From Pseudomonas fluorescens (GTDB lineage Bacteria; Pseudomonadota; Gammaproteobacteria; Pseudomonadales; Pseudomonadaceae), in NCBI RefSeq assembly GCF_005938625.1, contig NZ_VCNJ01000002.1:62001-126000 (forward strand): DNA of 64,000 bases, written 5' to 3'. The position numbers and the translations under genes were made by a program. Shown one piece after another: positions 18,434 through 27,727 of the stretch. The notes under the pieces were generated by a model, which had not been told where the DNA came from, did not search any database, and saw only the letters and a list, made by a program, of their open reading frames with translations. Every line of letters starts with the position of its first letter. Position 1 is the stretch's first letter.

Positions 18434-18465
18434 AAAAACGGGAGCCCCTGAGCTCCCGTTTTTTT
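18434..18465 (+). terminator. Rho-independent terminator
   Basis: Hairpin AACGGGAGC / GCTCCCGTT with a short loop, followed by seven T on the plus strand and preceded by AAAAA, 12 bases after the second DUF4136 gene. The A-tract makes it potentially bidirectional. Confidence 0.9.
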
Positions 18466-18481
18466 GCCCTGCGACGACCAC

Positions 18482-18570
18482 CGGTAGGAGCTGCCGAAGG
18501 CTGCGATCTTATGATTTTGCTTTTTAGAGGCCAAGATCAAAAGATCGCAGCCTGCGGCAGCTCCTACCGG
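18482..18570. repeat. Long inverted repeat (GTAGGAGCTGCCGAAGGCTGCGATC family)
   Basis: Arms beginning GGTAGGAGCTGCCGAAGGCT and ending GCCTGCGGCAGCTCCTACC. Same family as the copy near 8.1 kb. It lies between the terminator and tadG. Confidence 0.85.
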
Positions 18571-18626
18571 GGATTGCGCGTCTACACTCAGTTGCACCAA
18601 TGGAGCTAGCGGCAAAGGAGTGCGCC

Positions 18627-20633
18627 ATGTCGCCTCGTTCGCGATTCAACGGCCCGGCCCGCCAGCGCGGGGCGATTGGCTTGATAGCGGCGGCCACCCT
18701 CAGTCTGGCGGTGGTGATGCTGCTGTTGGTGGTCGACACCGGCCGCCTGTACATGGAACAGCGCAAATTGCAGCGCGTGGTCGACAACGCCGCCCTCGAA
18801 GCCGTCAGCCGTGGCGGTAATTGCCTGCCGGGGCTGAGCGCCGCCAGTTATGCCGGGCAAAGCGCCGTGCGCAATGGCTACATCGTCGATGCCAGCAACA
18901 CCCTCGCCACCACCTGCGGCACCTTGGTGACGGCCGCCACCGGCCTGCGCACATTCGCGGTGGATGCCACGCAAGCGGCGGCGGTCAAAGTCGTCGCCAG
19001 TCGCACAGTGACCACCAGTATTGCCGGCGGCGTGCAGGCCTTGTTCAGCGGCACTCCGGTCAGTCTCAATACCACGCTCAATGCCTCGGCGGTGGCCGCT
19101 AAACCGCAGCCGACGGTGGCCCAACTGAATATTCGCAGCACCCTGGCCAACATCGATACGGCCCAGTCGAACATCCTCAACCCGCTGTTTTCCGGGCTGC
19201 TCGGCGGCAACGTCAACCTCACGGCACTGGGTTGGGATGGCCTGCTGAACACCGACATCAACTTGCTCAAATACCTTGATCAACTGGCAATCAATCTCAA
19301 CGTCGCGGCGGGCAACTACACGCAATTACTCAACACTCAGGCCACGGTGACGCAACTGATTCAGGCGGCGGCGACGGTGGTGCAACTCAACGGCGCGACC
19401 GCCCAGGTGATCACTGCGCTGGGCCAATTGCAGGTGGCCGCGATCAACGCGGCGCCGGTCAAACTGGGTGACATCCTGCAATTGCAGACCGGCACTACAT
19501 CGGCAGGATTAGACGCCAATCTGCAACTGCTGCAGCTGATTCAGGGCGTGGTGCAACTGGCCAACAGCAAGAGTGCGGTGGCGGCGACGTTGCCGATCAG
19601 CGTGCTGGGGCTGGCGAATGTCACGGTGCGGGTGAAAGTGATCGAGCCACCGCAGTTTTCCGCGATTGGCGATCCGGCGCGGGCCAAGGCCAACCCCGAC
19701 CCTCAATCACCGGACCGGATTTATGTGCGTACGGCGCAGGTTCGCACGATGCTGTCGGTGAATCTGCCAATATTGAACGGGATCGCCGGGCTGACCAATG
19801 CCGTGTTCGGACTGGTCGGTGCCTTGACCCCGACACTCAATGCGTTGCTGCACCTGGATCTGGCAGCCACATTGAATTCGGTCCTCTGTCTGTTGGGGGC
19901 AAGCTGCGAGCAACTGGCCCCGCGACTGTTACCCTCGCCGGAAATCGATATCAGCCTGGATGCGGGCGGTGCTCAAAGCTATGTCACGGATTACAGTTGT
20001 CCGACGGGCACAATCGGGACCAAAAGTCTGACCGCACGCACCATCACCTCCATTGCTGATCTCAAACTCGGCAAGATCGACCCCACCAAAGCCTTTTCCT
20101 CGTCTGCCGAACCAACGGTCACGCCGTTGCCGTTGATTGATTTGGGTATCGAGACTTGCTACGGATTGTTCGGCTGCGATGCGAGCAGTCATGTTCAATA
20201 TGGTGCGGGAGGCATTGGCATCATGCTCGACACCAGCGTCGCGAAAAACACCCAGGACCTAGTGTTTTCCAGCGTTAACGCCAGCGTTCCACCGTTCAAT
20301 ACACCGGCCAACCTCAAACTTCTGCCAAGCGTGCAATCGGCAGTGCCGACCAACAACATCGTCGGCAGTCTCGCCGGCACATTGGCTGGCATTAATCTGA
20401 TCGTCTACAAACCGCAGGGCAGCAATCCATTGGGTGCCGTCGTCACTGGCGTTGCCTCTTTGATCAGCGATGTCACCAGCAAATTGCTGCCGGTGGTGAC
20501 CAACCTGATCAGCCCGTTGCTCGACCCGCTGCTGAACAACCTGCTCAAAGGACTGGGTATCAACCTGATGGATGTCGACGTCGGCGCCAACATGACCTGC
20601 GGCCAGACCGGTAAAGCCTATCTGGTGATCTAG
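18627..20633 (+). CDS. tadG: Tad pilus minor pseudopilin TadG
   Basis: Large pseudopilin-like protein of the Tad/Flp pilus machine, 668 residues. The start at 18627 (MSPRSRF) has AAAGGAG eight bases upstream; an in-frame ATG nine codons earlier does not. The N-terminal ~55 residues form the typical TadG-like head: RQRGAIGL then a hydrophobic helix and VVDTGRLYMEQRKLQRVVDNAALEAV. The remainder is a long, Asn/Thr/Leu-rich, presumably surface-exposed region without a recognised domain, ending in a Cys-containing tail. It is convergent with pprA, sharing the bases CTAG. The order tadG-pprA-tadF-fppA-pprB groups the same genes as P. aeruginosa PA4293-PA4297. Confidence 0.87.
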   Translation: MSPRSRFNGPARQRGAIGLIAAATLSLAVVMLLLVVDTGRLYMEQRKLQRVVDNAALEAVSRGGNCLPGLSAASYAGQSAVRNGYIVDASNTLATTCGTLVTAATGLRTFAVDATQAAAVKVVASRTVTTSIAGGVQALFSGTPVSLNTTLNASAVAAKPQPTVAQLNIRSTLANIDTAQSNILNPLFSGLLGGNVNLTALGWDGLLNTDINLLKYLDQLAINLNVAAGNYTQLLNTQATVTQLIQAAATVVQLNGATAQVITALGQLQVAAINAAPVKLGDILQLQTGTTSAGLDANLQLLQLIQGVVQLANSKSAVAATLPISVLGLANVTVRVKVIEPPQFSAIGDPARAKANPDPQSPDRIYVRTAQVRTMLSVNLPILNGIAGLTNAVFGLVGALTPTLNALLHLDLAATLNSVLCLLGASCEQLAPRLLPSPEIDISLDAGGAQSYVTDYSCPTGTIGTKSLTARTITSIADLKLGKIDPTKAFSSSAEPTVTPLPLIDLGIETCYGLFGCDASSHVQYGAGGIGIMLDTSVAKNTQDLVFSSVNASVPPFNTPANLKLLPSVQSAVPTNNIVGSLAGTLAGINLIVYKPQGSNPLGAVVTGVASLISDVTSKLLPVVTNLISPLLDPLLNNLLKGLGINLMDVDVGANMTCGQTGKAYLVI

Positions 20634-23383
20634 GCACCAGCGGCAATCGGCAATTCGATGCAGAACCGCGCACCCTCCACCGAGTTGCGCACGCTCAACC
20701 GGCCGCCCATGTTGTCGATGATGCCGTAGCTCACCGACAACCCCAGCCCGGTGCCGACGCCGATCGGTTTGGTGGTGAAGAACGGCTCGAAGATCCGCTC
20801 CAGCAAACGTGGGTCGATACCGCCACCGTTGTCCTCGACCCACAGCCGCACGTACTGTTCATCACGTTCGGCATAGATCGAAATCCACGGTTTGAAGGAT
20901 GAATCCTTCTCGCGTTTGCTCAGCAACGCATCGCGCGCATTGACCATCAGGTTGATCAACACCTGCTCAAGCTGATCAACGTAGCCACGCACCTGAACCT
21001 CAAACCCGGTCTCGCTGATGCGCAAGTCCACGCCTTTGCCGCGCATGCCTTCGGCCAGCAGCGACAGGGTGCCTTCGATGGCGGAGGCCGGGTTGAACAA
21101 TTGCTGCTCGATCTCCGAACGCCGGCCAAACACGCGCATGTGATCGACCACTTTCGCCGCCCGCTGCACCTGCGCATCGATGCGGTTGAGCTTGTCGGTC
21201 AGGTAGTCGACCTGCACATCGCCGTTGCCCAGACGCTTGAGCACGTTGACGATGGCCATGCGCATCACGTTCAGCGGCTGATTGATTTCATGGGCGAGGC
21301 CGGTGGCCATTTCGCCAAGGGTGGCCATTTTCGCGCTTTGCGTGAGTTGTTGCTGCGAGCGGCGCACTTCGGTGTTGTCGCGGCCCACCGCTTGCACTTC
21401 GATCAATTGGCCGTGTTCATCAAACACGCCGCGATCGGACCACACCCACCAGGCGTGTTCGCGGCCGGGCAGTTGCAGGCTGATTTCTGCGGTACTTACC
21501 GGGTGCTCCGCCGTCATTGATCCAAGGCGCTGGACGAATGCGGCGCGTTGTTCCTCAGACATCCAACTGCCCAGATCGACCCCCGGCAGTTCCTCCGGCG
21601 TGCATTCCAGATACGTCGCCAGCGGCCGGTTGCCGAAGGTCAGAATCAGGTCTGGACGATAACGACAGATCATCGCCGGTGAGTCCTCCACCAGAATCCG
21701 GTAGCGCTCTTCACTCTTTTTCACCTGCTCGGCCGCCAGGGTCGCTTCGGTGACGTCCAGCCACAAACCGACGGCTTCCACCGGCAGACCGAGGTCATTG
21801 CGCAGCAGTTTGGCTTCATCAAGCAGCCAGTGATATTCACCGTGACGGTCGCGCAGGCGATAACGCGCGCGCACCGAACCTTCGCGTAACAGCTGACGGC
21901 TGCGGGCGAAATACAGGTCACGATCCTCGGGATGGATCATCTCCACCAGTGCGCCGTCGCCACAGTCCTCGAGGCTCCAGCCCAGCAAGGGTTGCAGGCT
22001 GGCACTGAAGAATGCCGGGATCAGCGCACCTTCGTGGTACTGCTGGACGTAAATCACTGCGGGCGAACTGGCGATCAGGTTGTCGAGCCGCGCATGTGCG
22101 GCGGCGGCCCGTTGTTGCTGATTCTGAATGTCGCTGATATCGAGCATGAAACCGACCAGCCGCCGCTGCTCAGCGTTGCCAATCACTTGGCCCTGCACGC
22201 GATACCACGTGGGCGCCTGCGCGGGATCGCCGTCGCGCAGGCGCACTGAAAGCGTCAGGGCTTCACCGTGTTGTTGCAAAGCCTGCAGACGGCTGCGCAA
22301 CTCTTCGCGGTTAGCGGGATGGATCTGTGCCAGCCAGTCTTCCAGCGGTAATCCGTCAGCGTTCAAGTGCAGGGCCGCCGCCAACGCAGGCGCCAGTTGA
22401 ATGTGCTTGTCACCGGCAAGGATCTCCCACCAACCGGTGCCCAGCAGGGTTTGCAGCGACTCGATACGTTCCAGTTGCAGGTGATGTTGCTGTTCGCGCA
22501 GGCGCCCGAGCAACGGCCCGGCCAGCGCGCCGACCAGCGTCATCCAGTCGCGCTCGGTCAGGTACGGCGCGGCGCTGTCCACCGGATAAAACCCGCAGAG
22601 CAGCCAGGCCACCACACCGCGTTCATCGCTGTACGGCACCGCGAAACCTTCGGCACTGCCGAACAAAGCCTGCACCCGCGAATGTTCATCGAGGCCATGG
22701 TGTGCGCCGACGCGTTGCGGCGCGGCGCCGTTGAGGCTGTCCAGCGGCGTGCCCAGGCGCTGGCCGTCATGCCACAGGATCGGTGCATCGTGGGCGCGAT
22801 ACTGGCGATGGATTTGCCAGCCCTGTTGCTCATCATCGAGCAAGGCCAGCGCCAGACAAGGGATGTGCCAACGCTGGGCGATCATTTGCAATTGTTCGCT
22901 GACGATCACCGGCAAACGCGCTTGGCTGCACGCGCGCAGCTGTTCGCTGATCTGCCCGGCCAGCAACTGGCAGGCATCACGCTGACGCGATTGTTGGCGT
23001 TCGAGCAGCAAGTCAGCGATGTCGATCAACTGCATCAGCCAGCCGTCGCCCAGCGGTTGTACCCAGCCACGCAGGTGCACGGTTTGCTCGCCCAGGCCGA
23101 AGAAGTCGAGATCCAGCAAGAGCCCTTGCCACTCCCTCGGACGACCTTCGATGGTCAACATGCTGTGGGGCAGCAGATAAGTGCTGAGTGGCAGGGGTTG
23201 ATCTTGAGGTTTGAACTGCTCCAGCAGATGCCGCAAAGGTCCGGCGATTTGCAGCACGCCACCGTCATCGTTCAGTTGCAGATGCAAGCCTGTTGCGGGT
23301 GAGCCGAGCGGGTCGGGCAACTCGTGGGCGGCGGACGGCGTGCGTTTGAGCAAGCGCCCGAAGAGCTTGTCTCCCGACGTCAA
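20630..23383 (-). CDS. pprA: Sensor histidine kinase PprA
   Basis: Cytoplasmic PAS-type histidine kinase that controls, through PprB, Tad pili and other adhesins in P. aeruginosa. The 917 residues have no transmembrane helix. There are at least three PAS or GAF-like sensor segments (about 300-440, 440-570, 570-690), a HisKA box with the phospho-acceptor His in GLAHEINQP, and a HATPase domain with [18 protein letters not shown] and a G-box [11 protein letters not shown] near the C-terminus. The frame opens with a TTG overlapping the tadF stop (TTGA); the next Met is at about residue 75, too far in, so TTG is the likeliest start. Co-transcribed with tadF. Confidence 0.88.
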   Translation of the reverse strand: MTSGDKLFGRLLKRTPSAAHELPDPLGSPATGLHLQLNDDGGVLQIAGPLRHLLEQFKPQDQPLPLSTYLLPHSMLTIEGRPREWQGLLLDLDFFGLGEQTVHLRGWVQPLGDGWLMQLIDIADLLLERQQSRQRDACQLLAGQISEQLRACSQARLPVIVSEQLQMIAQRWHIPCLALALLDDEQQGWQIHRQYRAHDAPILWHDGQRLGTPLDSLNGAAPQRVGAHHGLDEHSRVQALFGSAEGFAVPYSDERGVVAWLLCGFYPVDSAAPYLTERDWMTLVGALAGPLLGRLREQQHHLQLERIESLQTLLGTGWWEILAGDKHIQLAPALAAALHLNADGLPLEDWLAQIHPANREELRSRLQALQQHGEALTLSVRLRDGDPAQAPTWYRVQGQVIGNAEQRRLVGFMLDISDIQNQQQRAAAAHARLDNLIASSPAVIYVQQYHEGALIPAFFSASLQPLLGWSLEDCGDGALVEMIHPEDRDLYFARSRQLLREGSVRARYRLRDRHGEYHWLLDEAKLLRNDLGLPVEAVGLWLDVTEATLAAEQVKKSEERYRILVEDSPAMICRYRPDLILTFGNRPLATYLECTPEELPGVDLGSWMSEEQRAAFVQRLGSMTAEHPVSTAEISLQLPGREHAWWVWSDRGVFDEHGQLIEVQAVGRDNTEVRRSQQQLTQSAKMATLGEMATGLAHEINQPLNVMRMAIVNVLKRLGNGDVQVDYLTDKLNRIDAQVQRAAKVVDHMRVFGRRSEIEQQLFNPASAIEGTLSLLAEGMRGKGVDLRISETGFEVQVRGYVDQLEQVLINLMVNARDALLSKREKDSSFKPWISIYAERDEQYVRLWVEDNGGGIDPRLLERIFEPFFTTKPIGVGTGLGLSVSYGIIDNMGGRLSVRNSVEGARFCIELPIAAGA

Positions 23384-23823
23384 AATTGCAGACTCGACGT
23401 GGCAGTCAGATAAGGAGGCAGGCTGGGCACCGGGCCGATGCCCGGCAGCACCAGAAACGGCATGACCTGATTGAGCTTGCTGACAGGGTAATTCACTTGC
23501 ACCGTCAGCAGGCCGGAGGCGCTGTACTGGACGCTGGTGTCAACGCCGACCACCAGGTTGAAGATCGGTCGGATCCAGGACAATTGCTGGGTCAGCGTGG
23601 CGTTTGCGGTGTTAATCACCACGGTTGAATAGTTGGGTGTGTTGGGGTCGACCGCGACACTGCGGCGTACCGCCTCGGACGTGGCCTGGTTGAACGATTG
23701 CATCATCACCAATGGCAGGCTGTAACTGACCAGGCCGTAAAACACGGCGAAAAAGATGATGAACACCAAGGCGAACTCGATCGCCACCGCACCTTTTTGC
23801 GACTTCCGAAAGCCGGTTTTCAT
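23380..23823 (-). CDS. tadF: TadE/TadF-type pseudopilin
   Basis: Minor pseudopilin of the Tad system, about 147 residues. The N-terminus KSQKGAVAIEFALVFIIFF has the prepilin pattern: Gly at the cleavage site, Glu at +5 and a following hydrophobic helix. It should be processed by the FppA peptidase encoded next door on the opposite strand. The ATG at 23823 is preferred to a GTG eight codons upstream. Whether it is TadE or TadF cannot be settled by eye; position between pprA and fppA matches P. aeruginosa tadF. Confidence 0.82.
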   Translation of the reverse strand: MKTGFRKSQKGAVAIEFALVFIIFFAVFYGLVSYSLPLVMMQSFNQATSEAVRRSVAVDPNTPNYSTVVINTANATLTQQLSWIRPIFNLVVGVDTSVQYSASGLLTVQVNYPVSKLNQVMPFLVLPGIGPVPSLPPYLTATSSLQF

Positions 23824-23880
23824 GAGTGCGTCTACCCTGACTGTCACTGCGTAGTATCAGCATAGAATCATTCCGCAAAA

Positions 23881-24369
23881 ATGGACGGTTTTTACCCGAT
23901 GTACAGTTTTGTCCTCTTGATCTGGCTGGGGCTGTGCGCGGCGCAAGACGCCCGCCAACGGCGCATTGCCAATGGCCTGACCCTTGGTGCGGCGGCGCTG
24001 GCGCTGGTTTATCTGCTGTGGACCGGCAGCACTTGGTTGGGTGCTGAGGCGGGGCAGGGCGGTTGGGCCTGCCTGATCGCACTGGCGCTGACCCTGCCGG
24101 GGTTTTTCATGGGCCGAATGGGCGCCGGCGATGTGAAATTAATGACAGCTCTTGCCCTCGCGACGGACGGTCTGTTTATTCTCGGCGTGTTTATCGGCGC
24201 GGGGTTCGCCAGCGTGCTCTGGATGCTGCTGGCGCCAAGAGTCTGGCTCCATATGAGTCAAGGGCTTAGAGAACGTCTGCGATATCTGGCACCAGATTTG
24301 TCAAAAAAGCTGCCATTTGCACCGTTCGTGCTGATCGGTTCGGTGTTCGCTCTGCTTTGGATCCATTAG
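23881..24369 (+). CDS. fppA: Flp prepilin peptidase FppA (TadV/CpaA family)
   Basis: Aspartyl peptidase of the inner membrane that cleaves Flp prepilin and TadE/F-type pseudopilins. The 162 residues have about five hydrophobic helices and both catalytic aspartates: one in AAQDARQRRI after the first helix and the GXGD motif in GAGDVKLM. It lacks the N-terminal methyltransferase domain, as is usual for TadV-type enzymes. The start may be 23881 or the ATG six codons further on; neither has a good ribosome-binding site. Divergent from tadF, with 57 bases between. Confidence 0.9.
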   Translation: MDGFYPMYSFVLLIWLGLCAAQDARQRRIANGLTLGAAALALVYLLWTGSTWLGAEAGQGGWACLIALALTLPGFFMGRMGAGDVKLMTALALATDGLFILGVFIGAGFASVLWMLLAPRVWLHMSQGLRERLRYLAPDLSKKLPFAPFVLIGSVFALLWIH

Positions 24370-24388
24370 TCGCCAAGCGCCACTAGTT

Positions 24389-24400
24389 CTATGTACATAG
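24389..24400. promoter_or_regulatory. Perfect 12-bp palindrome upstream of pprB
   Basis: CTATGTACATAG, about 95 bases before the pprB start and in the only gap between fppA and pprB. Dyads of this size are typical for dimeric regulators such as LuxR/NarL-type proteins, so autoregulation by PprB is possible. No experimental consensus was available for comparison. Confidence 0.35.
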
Positions 24401-24495
24401 TCGGAAAGTGCGTCTACTTTCAAAGGAACTGGTTATACAGCCAAAGGCTGGCAGTACAGGAATGGTCAGCTTTGGCCTGGGACATGGAGTAGCAC

Positions 24496-25284
24496 GTGAA
24501 CAAGCTTACGTCTGCGGTAAAAGTCCTCGTGGTCGACGATCAGCCATTGATTGTGGAGGAGCTGTGCGAGTTTCTTGAAAGTAACGGGTATCGCTGTGTG
24601 CCGTGTGAGTCCAGTCTGCAGGCGATCGAGCGTTTCAGTGAGGACGCAGAGATCGGTCTGGTGCTGAGTGATCTGCACATGCCGGACATGGATGGCATTC
24701 AGTTGATTCAGGAATTGCAGCGGCTGGCGGGCAAGCATCGGGCGTTCGAGGCAATCATGCTCACCGGCCGTGCCGACAAGCAGGATGTGATCAAGGCGTT
24801 GCGTGCCGGGATTGCCGATTATTATCAGAAGCCGATTGATCTGGATGAGTTGCTCGAAGGTGTGCGGCGTCAGGAGGTGGCGTTGCAGGATCGGCAGAAG
24901 AATCTGCATTTGGGGCATTTGAATCAGAAGTTGCAGTATTTGTCTGAGTCGATTGATGACCTTTATCAGGATCTGGACAAGGTACGGCGCAGTCCTTCGG
25001 CGGTGGCTCGCGATGTGTCGGGTGGTGAGCCTGGCGAGGCTGAGGCGCAGGAGATGCCGGCGATTTTCAATCAGTTGTCGCCACGGCAGCTGGATGTGGC
25101 GCGGTTGGTGGGCAAGGGGCAGACCAATTATCAGATTGCCTGTGAGTTGGGGATTACCGAGAACACGGTGAAGCTTTATGTTTCGCAGGTGTTGCGGTTG
25201 ACGCATATGCATAATCGGACGCAGTTGGCTTTGGCTTTGTCGCCTAGTGCTTCGGCTTCTCGGCAGCGGGTTACGGCGCATTGA
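24496..25284 (+). CDS. pprB: Response regulator PprB (REC plus LuxR-type HTH)
   Basis: DNA-binding partner of PprA that in P. aeruginosa activates Tad/Flp pilus, CupE fimbriae and the BapA adhesin. The 262 residues show an intact receiver (VLVVDDQ, phospho-Asp in LSDLHMPDMDG, LTG threonine, QKPID lysine; about 9-125), a linker rich in charged residues and a C-terminal LuxR helix-turn-helix (about 190-250; LSPRQLDVARLVGKGQTNYQ, TENTVKLYVSQVLR). The start codon is GTG with GGAG seven bases upstream. The 3' half uses many G/T-ending codons compared with its neighbours. A ~353-bp repeat begins two bases after the stop. Confidence 0.9.
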   Translation: MNKLTSAVKVLVVDDQPLIVEELCEFLESNGYRCVPCESSLQAIERFSEDAEIGLVLSDLHMPDMDGIQLIQELQRLAGKHRAFEAIMLTGRADKQDVIKALRAGIADYYQKPIDLDELLEGVRRQEVALQDRQKNLHLGHLNQKLQYLSESIDDLYQDLDKVRRSPSAVARDVSGGEPGEAEAQEMPAIFNQLSPRQLDVARLVGKGQTNYQIACELGITENTVKLYVSQVLRLTHMHNRTQLALALSPSASASRQRVTAH

Positions 25285-25285
25285 C

Positions 25286-25638
25286 TTGGCGGCCTGTGGG
25301 CCGACCAGGTTCTTGGGGGGTTGGGTGAATATCCGTTGTTGCGGGTGTTGCGGCTGGCGGTTCCGCTCTTACAGCGGGTCACTTTTTCAGACGCCAAAAA
25401 GTAACCAAAAGGCTGGGCCCCGGCGTTCGGCCCCTCGCTGGGGCTCGAGGTTCCTTCGCTCCGGGATCGATCCGGGGGCATCGCTTCCGGTTTGCTTCGC
25501 TGCACCTCCTTTCGATGTGTTCGACTTCGTCGAACGGCGCTGCGCGCCTACCCCCGGATCAATCCCTGCGCTCAGCCTGCCGAAGGGGCCAGCAGATCAA
25601 AAGCTGCAGCCGAGCTAACGCTCATCCTGTTGAGTGGT
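25286..25638. repeat. Long intergenic repeat, copy 1
   Basis: Begins GGCGGCCTGTGGGCCGACC next to the pprB stop and ends CTGCAGCCGAGCTAACGCTC... TGAGTGGT. A second copy in the same orientation lies at 35412-35779; both contain CACTTTTTC then AGACGCC, GGTTCCTTCGCTCCGGGATC and TTTGCTTCGCTGCACCTCC. Internal short inverted repeats are frequent. No real gene: the open frames in it differ between the copies. Confidence 0.85.
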
Positions 25639-25647
25639 TAGGGGAGG

Positions 25648-25869
25648 GTGAGGGGCTTTTGATCTTTTTCAGAGTCTGAATTCGACTTGGTATTTCATGT
25701 CGGCGTAGCTCTCCCAGACACCACGGTCAGTCCCCTCTCCCTCCGGGAGAGGGCTAGGGTGAGGGGCTTTTGATTTGTTTCAGAATCTGAATTCGCCTCG
25801 ATATTTCACGTCGACGTAGCTCTCCCAGACACCGCGGTCAGTCCCCTCTCCCTCTGGGAGAGGGCTAGG
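25648..25869. repeat. Two tandem 111-bp units
   Basis: Units 25648-25758 and 25759-25869 each run from GTGAGGGGCTTTTGAT through GTCGGCGTAGCTCTCCCAGA (second copy GTCGACGTAGCTCTCCCAGA) to a CTCTCCCTCCGGGAGAGGG hairpin. A diverged unit lies at about 15.5 kb. Immediately after long repeat copy 1. Confidence 0.85.
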
Positions 25870-26218
25870 GTGAGGGTTGGCTTTTGCTGTTTAAATTTGT
25901 GTCAGATAACCGGAACCTTCCCACACTGTTTTCAGGTTGTCCGTCAGACGTGCGCTCTCTAGTCTCTGACCTGTCGCTGAACACTCAGCGATCGGGTGTG
26001 AGAACCCGGCAATTTATGGTCATCAAGTCCTTGTGCACGCATAATCGCCGCCAGCTTGTCTGCTGTCTGCTGTCTGCAATGTGTCATGGCGGCTGTGTGC
26101 GGGCAGACTTCGGTCTGGCCGGGTGTCCATAACCGGTATTCTCACCCCGCATACAGCTGCCACCTTTTGCCCCGTGAGAATGGTAGTGGGTAGTGGCAAA
26201 GACTTTGGAGTTGTTTCA
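25870..26218. other. Intergenic region, leader of the DUF6124 gene
   Basis: 349 bases, noticeably lower in GC than the surroundings. No gene was recognised; an 82-codon frame (25884-26132) shows no protein character. It probably holds the promoter of the following gene. Confidence 0.4.
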
Positions 26219-26581
26219 ATGGACAAACTGATCCCCGACCCACCCACCGAACCCACCACCCCGCTCGAAGAAGCCATCCGCGCCGACGACCTCGTCAAGA
26301 ACCGCGAAGCCATCAAACGCGCTCTCGATTTCTACCTCTGCCCCGAACCTGAAAAACCCCGCCAAGCGAGCACGATGTTTCTCATCCATCCGAAAATCGA
26401 TACCGAAAGCCTGCTCGCCCACGCCTGCGAATCCCTGGCTTCGGCCAATACGCTGGCGGGTAACTTTGCTGATCAGTTGGCCCGGCCTGAGCGCAATACC
26501 GCGCTGGCGATTCAGCAGATCATCATGCTGGCCGAGTTGGCGGTAAACCGGGCATTGGATCGGGTAGATCCGCAGACCTGA
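26219..26581 (+). CDS. DUF6124 family protein
   Basis: Small cytoplasmic protein of 120 residues, a family found mainly in pseudomonads and without known function. It has a Pro-rich start (MDKLIPDPPTEPTTP), AIKRALDFYL, then a helical region with LLAHACESLASANTLAGNF and the highly characteristic AIQQIIMLAELAVNRALD near the C-terminus. The ATG follows GGAG by ten bases; in-frame sequence 46 codons upstream is not used. The gene lies on the plus strand facing the minus-strand Tad operon and is separated from it by a REP. Confidence 0.75.
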   Translation: MDKLIPDPPTEPTTPLEEAIRADDLVKNREAIKRALDFYLCPEPEKPRQASTMFLIHPKIDTESLLAHACESLASANTLAGNFADQLARPERNTALAIQQIIMLAELAVNRALDRVDPQT

Positions 26582-26608
26582 TCCGGCAGGCACACCGTGT
26601 CATCGTTC

Positions 26609-26675
26609 TTCGCGAGCAGGCTCGCTCCCACAGGTGGAGTGCATTTCAAAAGGTGGGAGCGAGCCTGCTCGCGAA
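26609..26675. repeat. REP pair (GTGGGAGCGAGCCTGCTCGCGAA family)
   Basis: Arms at 26609-26633 and 26653-26675 around a 19-base loop. Lies between the convergent DUF6124 and DUF3613 genes and could end transcription from both sides. Confidence 0.85.
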
Positions 26676-26699
26676 AGCGCTCGCAAGGTCACCCCATCA

Positions 26700-26972
26700 C
26701 TAATTCTTGCTCTCGATCTTCCCACCCGCATCCGGATCATAAAAATCCGGAATCTCATATTTGTACTTCTTCAACCAGCGCTGCATCGCCAGATCCCGTT
26801 CGGTCGCGGTCGCCGTCTGTGGTTTGGGCGAGGCGGCTTTGTTGCGGCTTTGCAGGACCAGCCAGCCTTCGGTTTCCTGTTGTTGCGCCGAGGCGGGGCC
26901 GGCGTCGATGGCGGCGGCGCTGAGGGGCAGGCTGAGCAGGGTCAGGTAGCACAGGCCTTTGAAGGGATGCAT
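26700..26972 (-). CDS. DUF3613 protein, Tad-locus associated
   Basis: Exported small protein of 90 residues. A signal peptide ends near LSAAAIDA (about residue 24). The mature part carries the DUF3613 pattern: GWLVLQSRNKAAS and QRWLKKYKYEIPDFYD. It is the last gene of the minus-strand Tad operon, ten bases after tadD. In P. aeruginosa a comparable small gene sits between tadG and tadD (PA4298). Function unknown; a periplasmic accessory role in pilus assembly is inferred from location only. Confidence 0.8.
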   Translation of the reverse strand: MHPFKGLCYLTLLSLPLSAAAIDAGPASAQQQETEGWLVLQSRNKAASPKPQTATATERDLAMQRWLKKYKYEIPDFYDPDAGGKIESKN

Positions 26973-26982
26973 GGCTGTCTCC

Positions 26983-27705
26983 TTATTTGAGCGATGACGG
27001 CAACGGGTCAGCGACGGCGGCCACTTGATTGCTGGTGGCCGGTTTGGACTTGACCGGGGCTTTGAGTTTTTCTGCGCGCTCTTGGGCTTCGGTGAATTGT
27101 TCCGGAGTCAGTTTCGCGCGGCTGACGATTTCGGCGGCTTGTGGCCAGTCGTTCTGGTACAGCAGCAGGGTGACCATGTTCAGGGTCGCCAGTTGGTTGT
27201 TCTGCTTGAGTTCGATGGCGGTGAGAAACTCGAACCGCGCGTCGTTCAGGCGCAGTTGGTTGAGGTAGACCACGCCGAGGTCGTTGCGGATTTTTTCGTC
27301 GGTGGGGGCCAGGCGGGCGGCACGTTGCAGGTGAGCCTGGGCCTGGCCGTTGTCGCCGCGGGCGGCGTAGAGTTGGCCGAGGCCGTGTTCGGCTTCGGCG
27401 GTCAGGCAGCCACCGAGCAGACCGCGGTACAACGGTTCGGCTTCGCTGCGGCCGAGCAGGCGGTAGACCTTGGCTTTACGCAAGCGCACTTCGCTGATGT
27501 TGTCCGGCAGGCTTTGCAGGTTGGCCAGGCTGGCGTGCAGTTTGCCGTCGTTGGCCAGATCGTCCGCGAGGTTCAGGGCCAGTTCCTGCTCCTGGGTCAT
27601 TTTGCTGCAACTGGTCGGTGACAGCAGCGCCGTCCACGGTGCCTGGCCGTCGGTGGCGCAACCGCCGAGCATCAACAGACTTGCCATGACTATCAGTACT
27701 TTCAT
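26983..27705 (-). CDS. tadD: TPR lipoprotein TadD
   Basis: Tetratricopeptide lipoprotein that acts as pilotin-like assembly factor for the RcpA secretin. The ATG at 27705 is preceded by GGAGAG; one TTG codon upstream was not used. Signal peptide with lipobox LGGC (Cys at about 16). TPR-like helices follow (LGQLYAARGDNGQAQAHLQ and LGVVYLNQLRLNDARFEFL). 240 residues. Inside the tad operon between tadC and the DUF3613 gene. Confidence 0.9.
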   Translation of the reverse strand: MKVLIVMASLLMLGGCATDGQAPWTALLSPTSCSKMTQEQELALNLADDLANDGKLHASLANLQSLPDNISEVRLRKAKVYRLLGRSEAEPLYRGLLGGCLTAEAEHGLGQLYAARGDNGQAQAHLQRAARLAPTDEKIRNDLGVVYLNQLRLNDARFEFLTAIELKQNNQLATLNMVTLLLYQNDWPQAAEIVSRAKLTPEQFTEAQERAEKLKAPVKSKPATSNQVAAVADPLPSSLK

Positions 27706-27727
27706 CAAACGCTCTCCATGAGCAAGG

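Noticed and set aside
25247..25618. 123-codon frame inside long repeat copy 1
   Set aside because: The corresponding frame differs in copy 2, and no ribosome-binding site precedes it.
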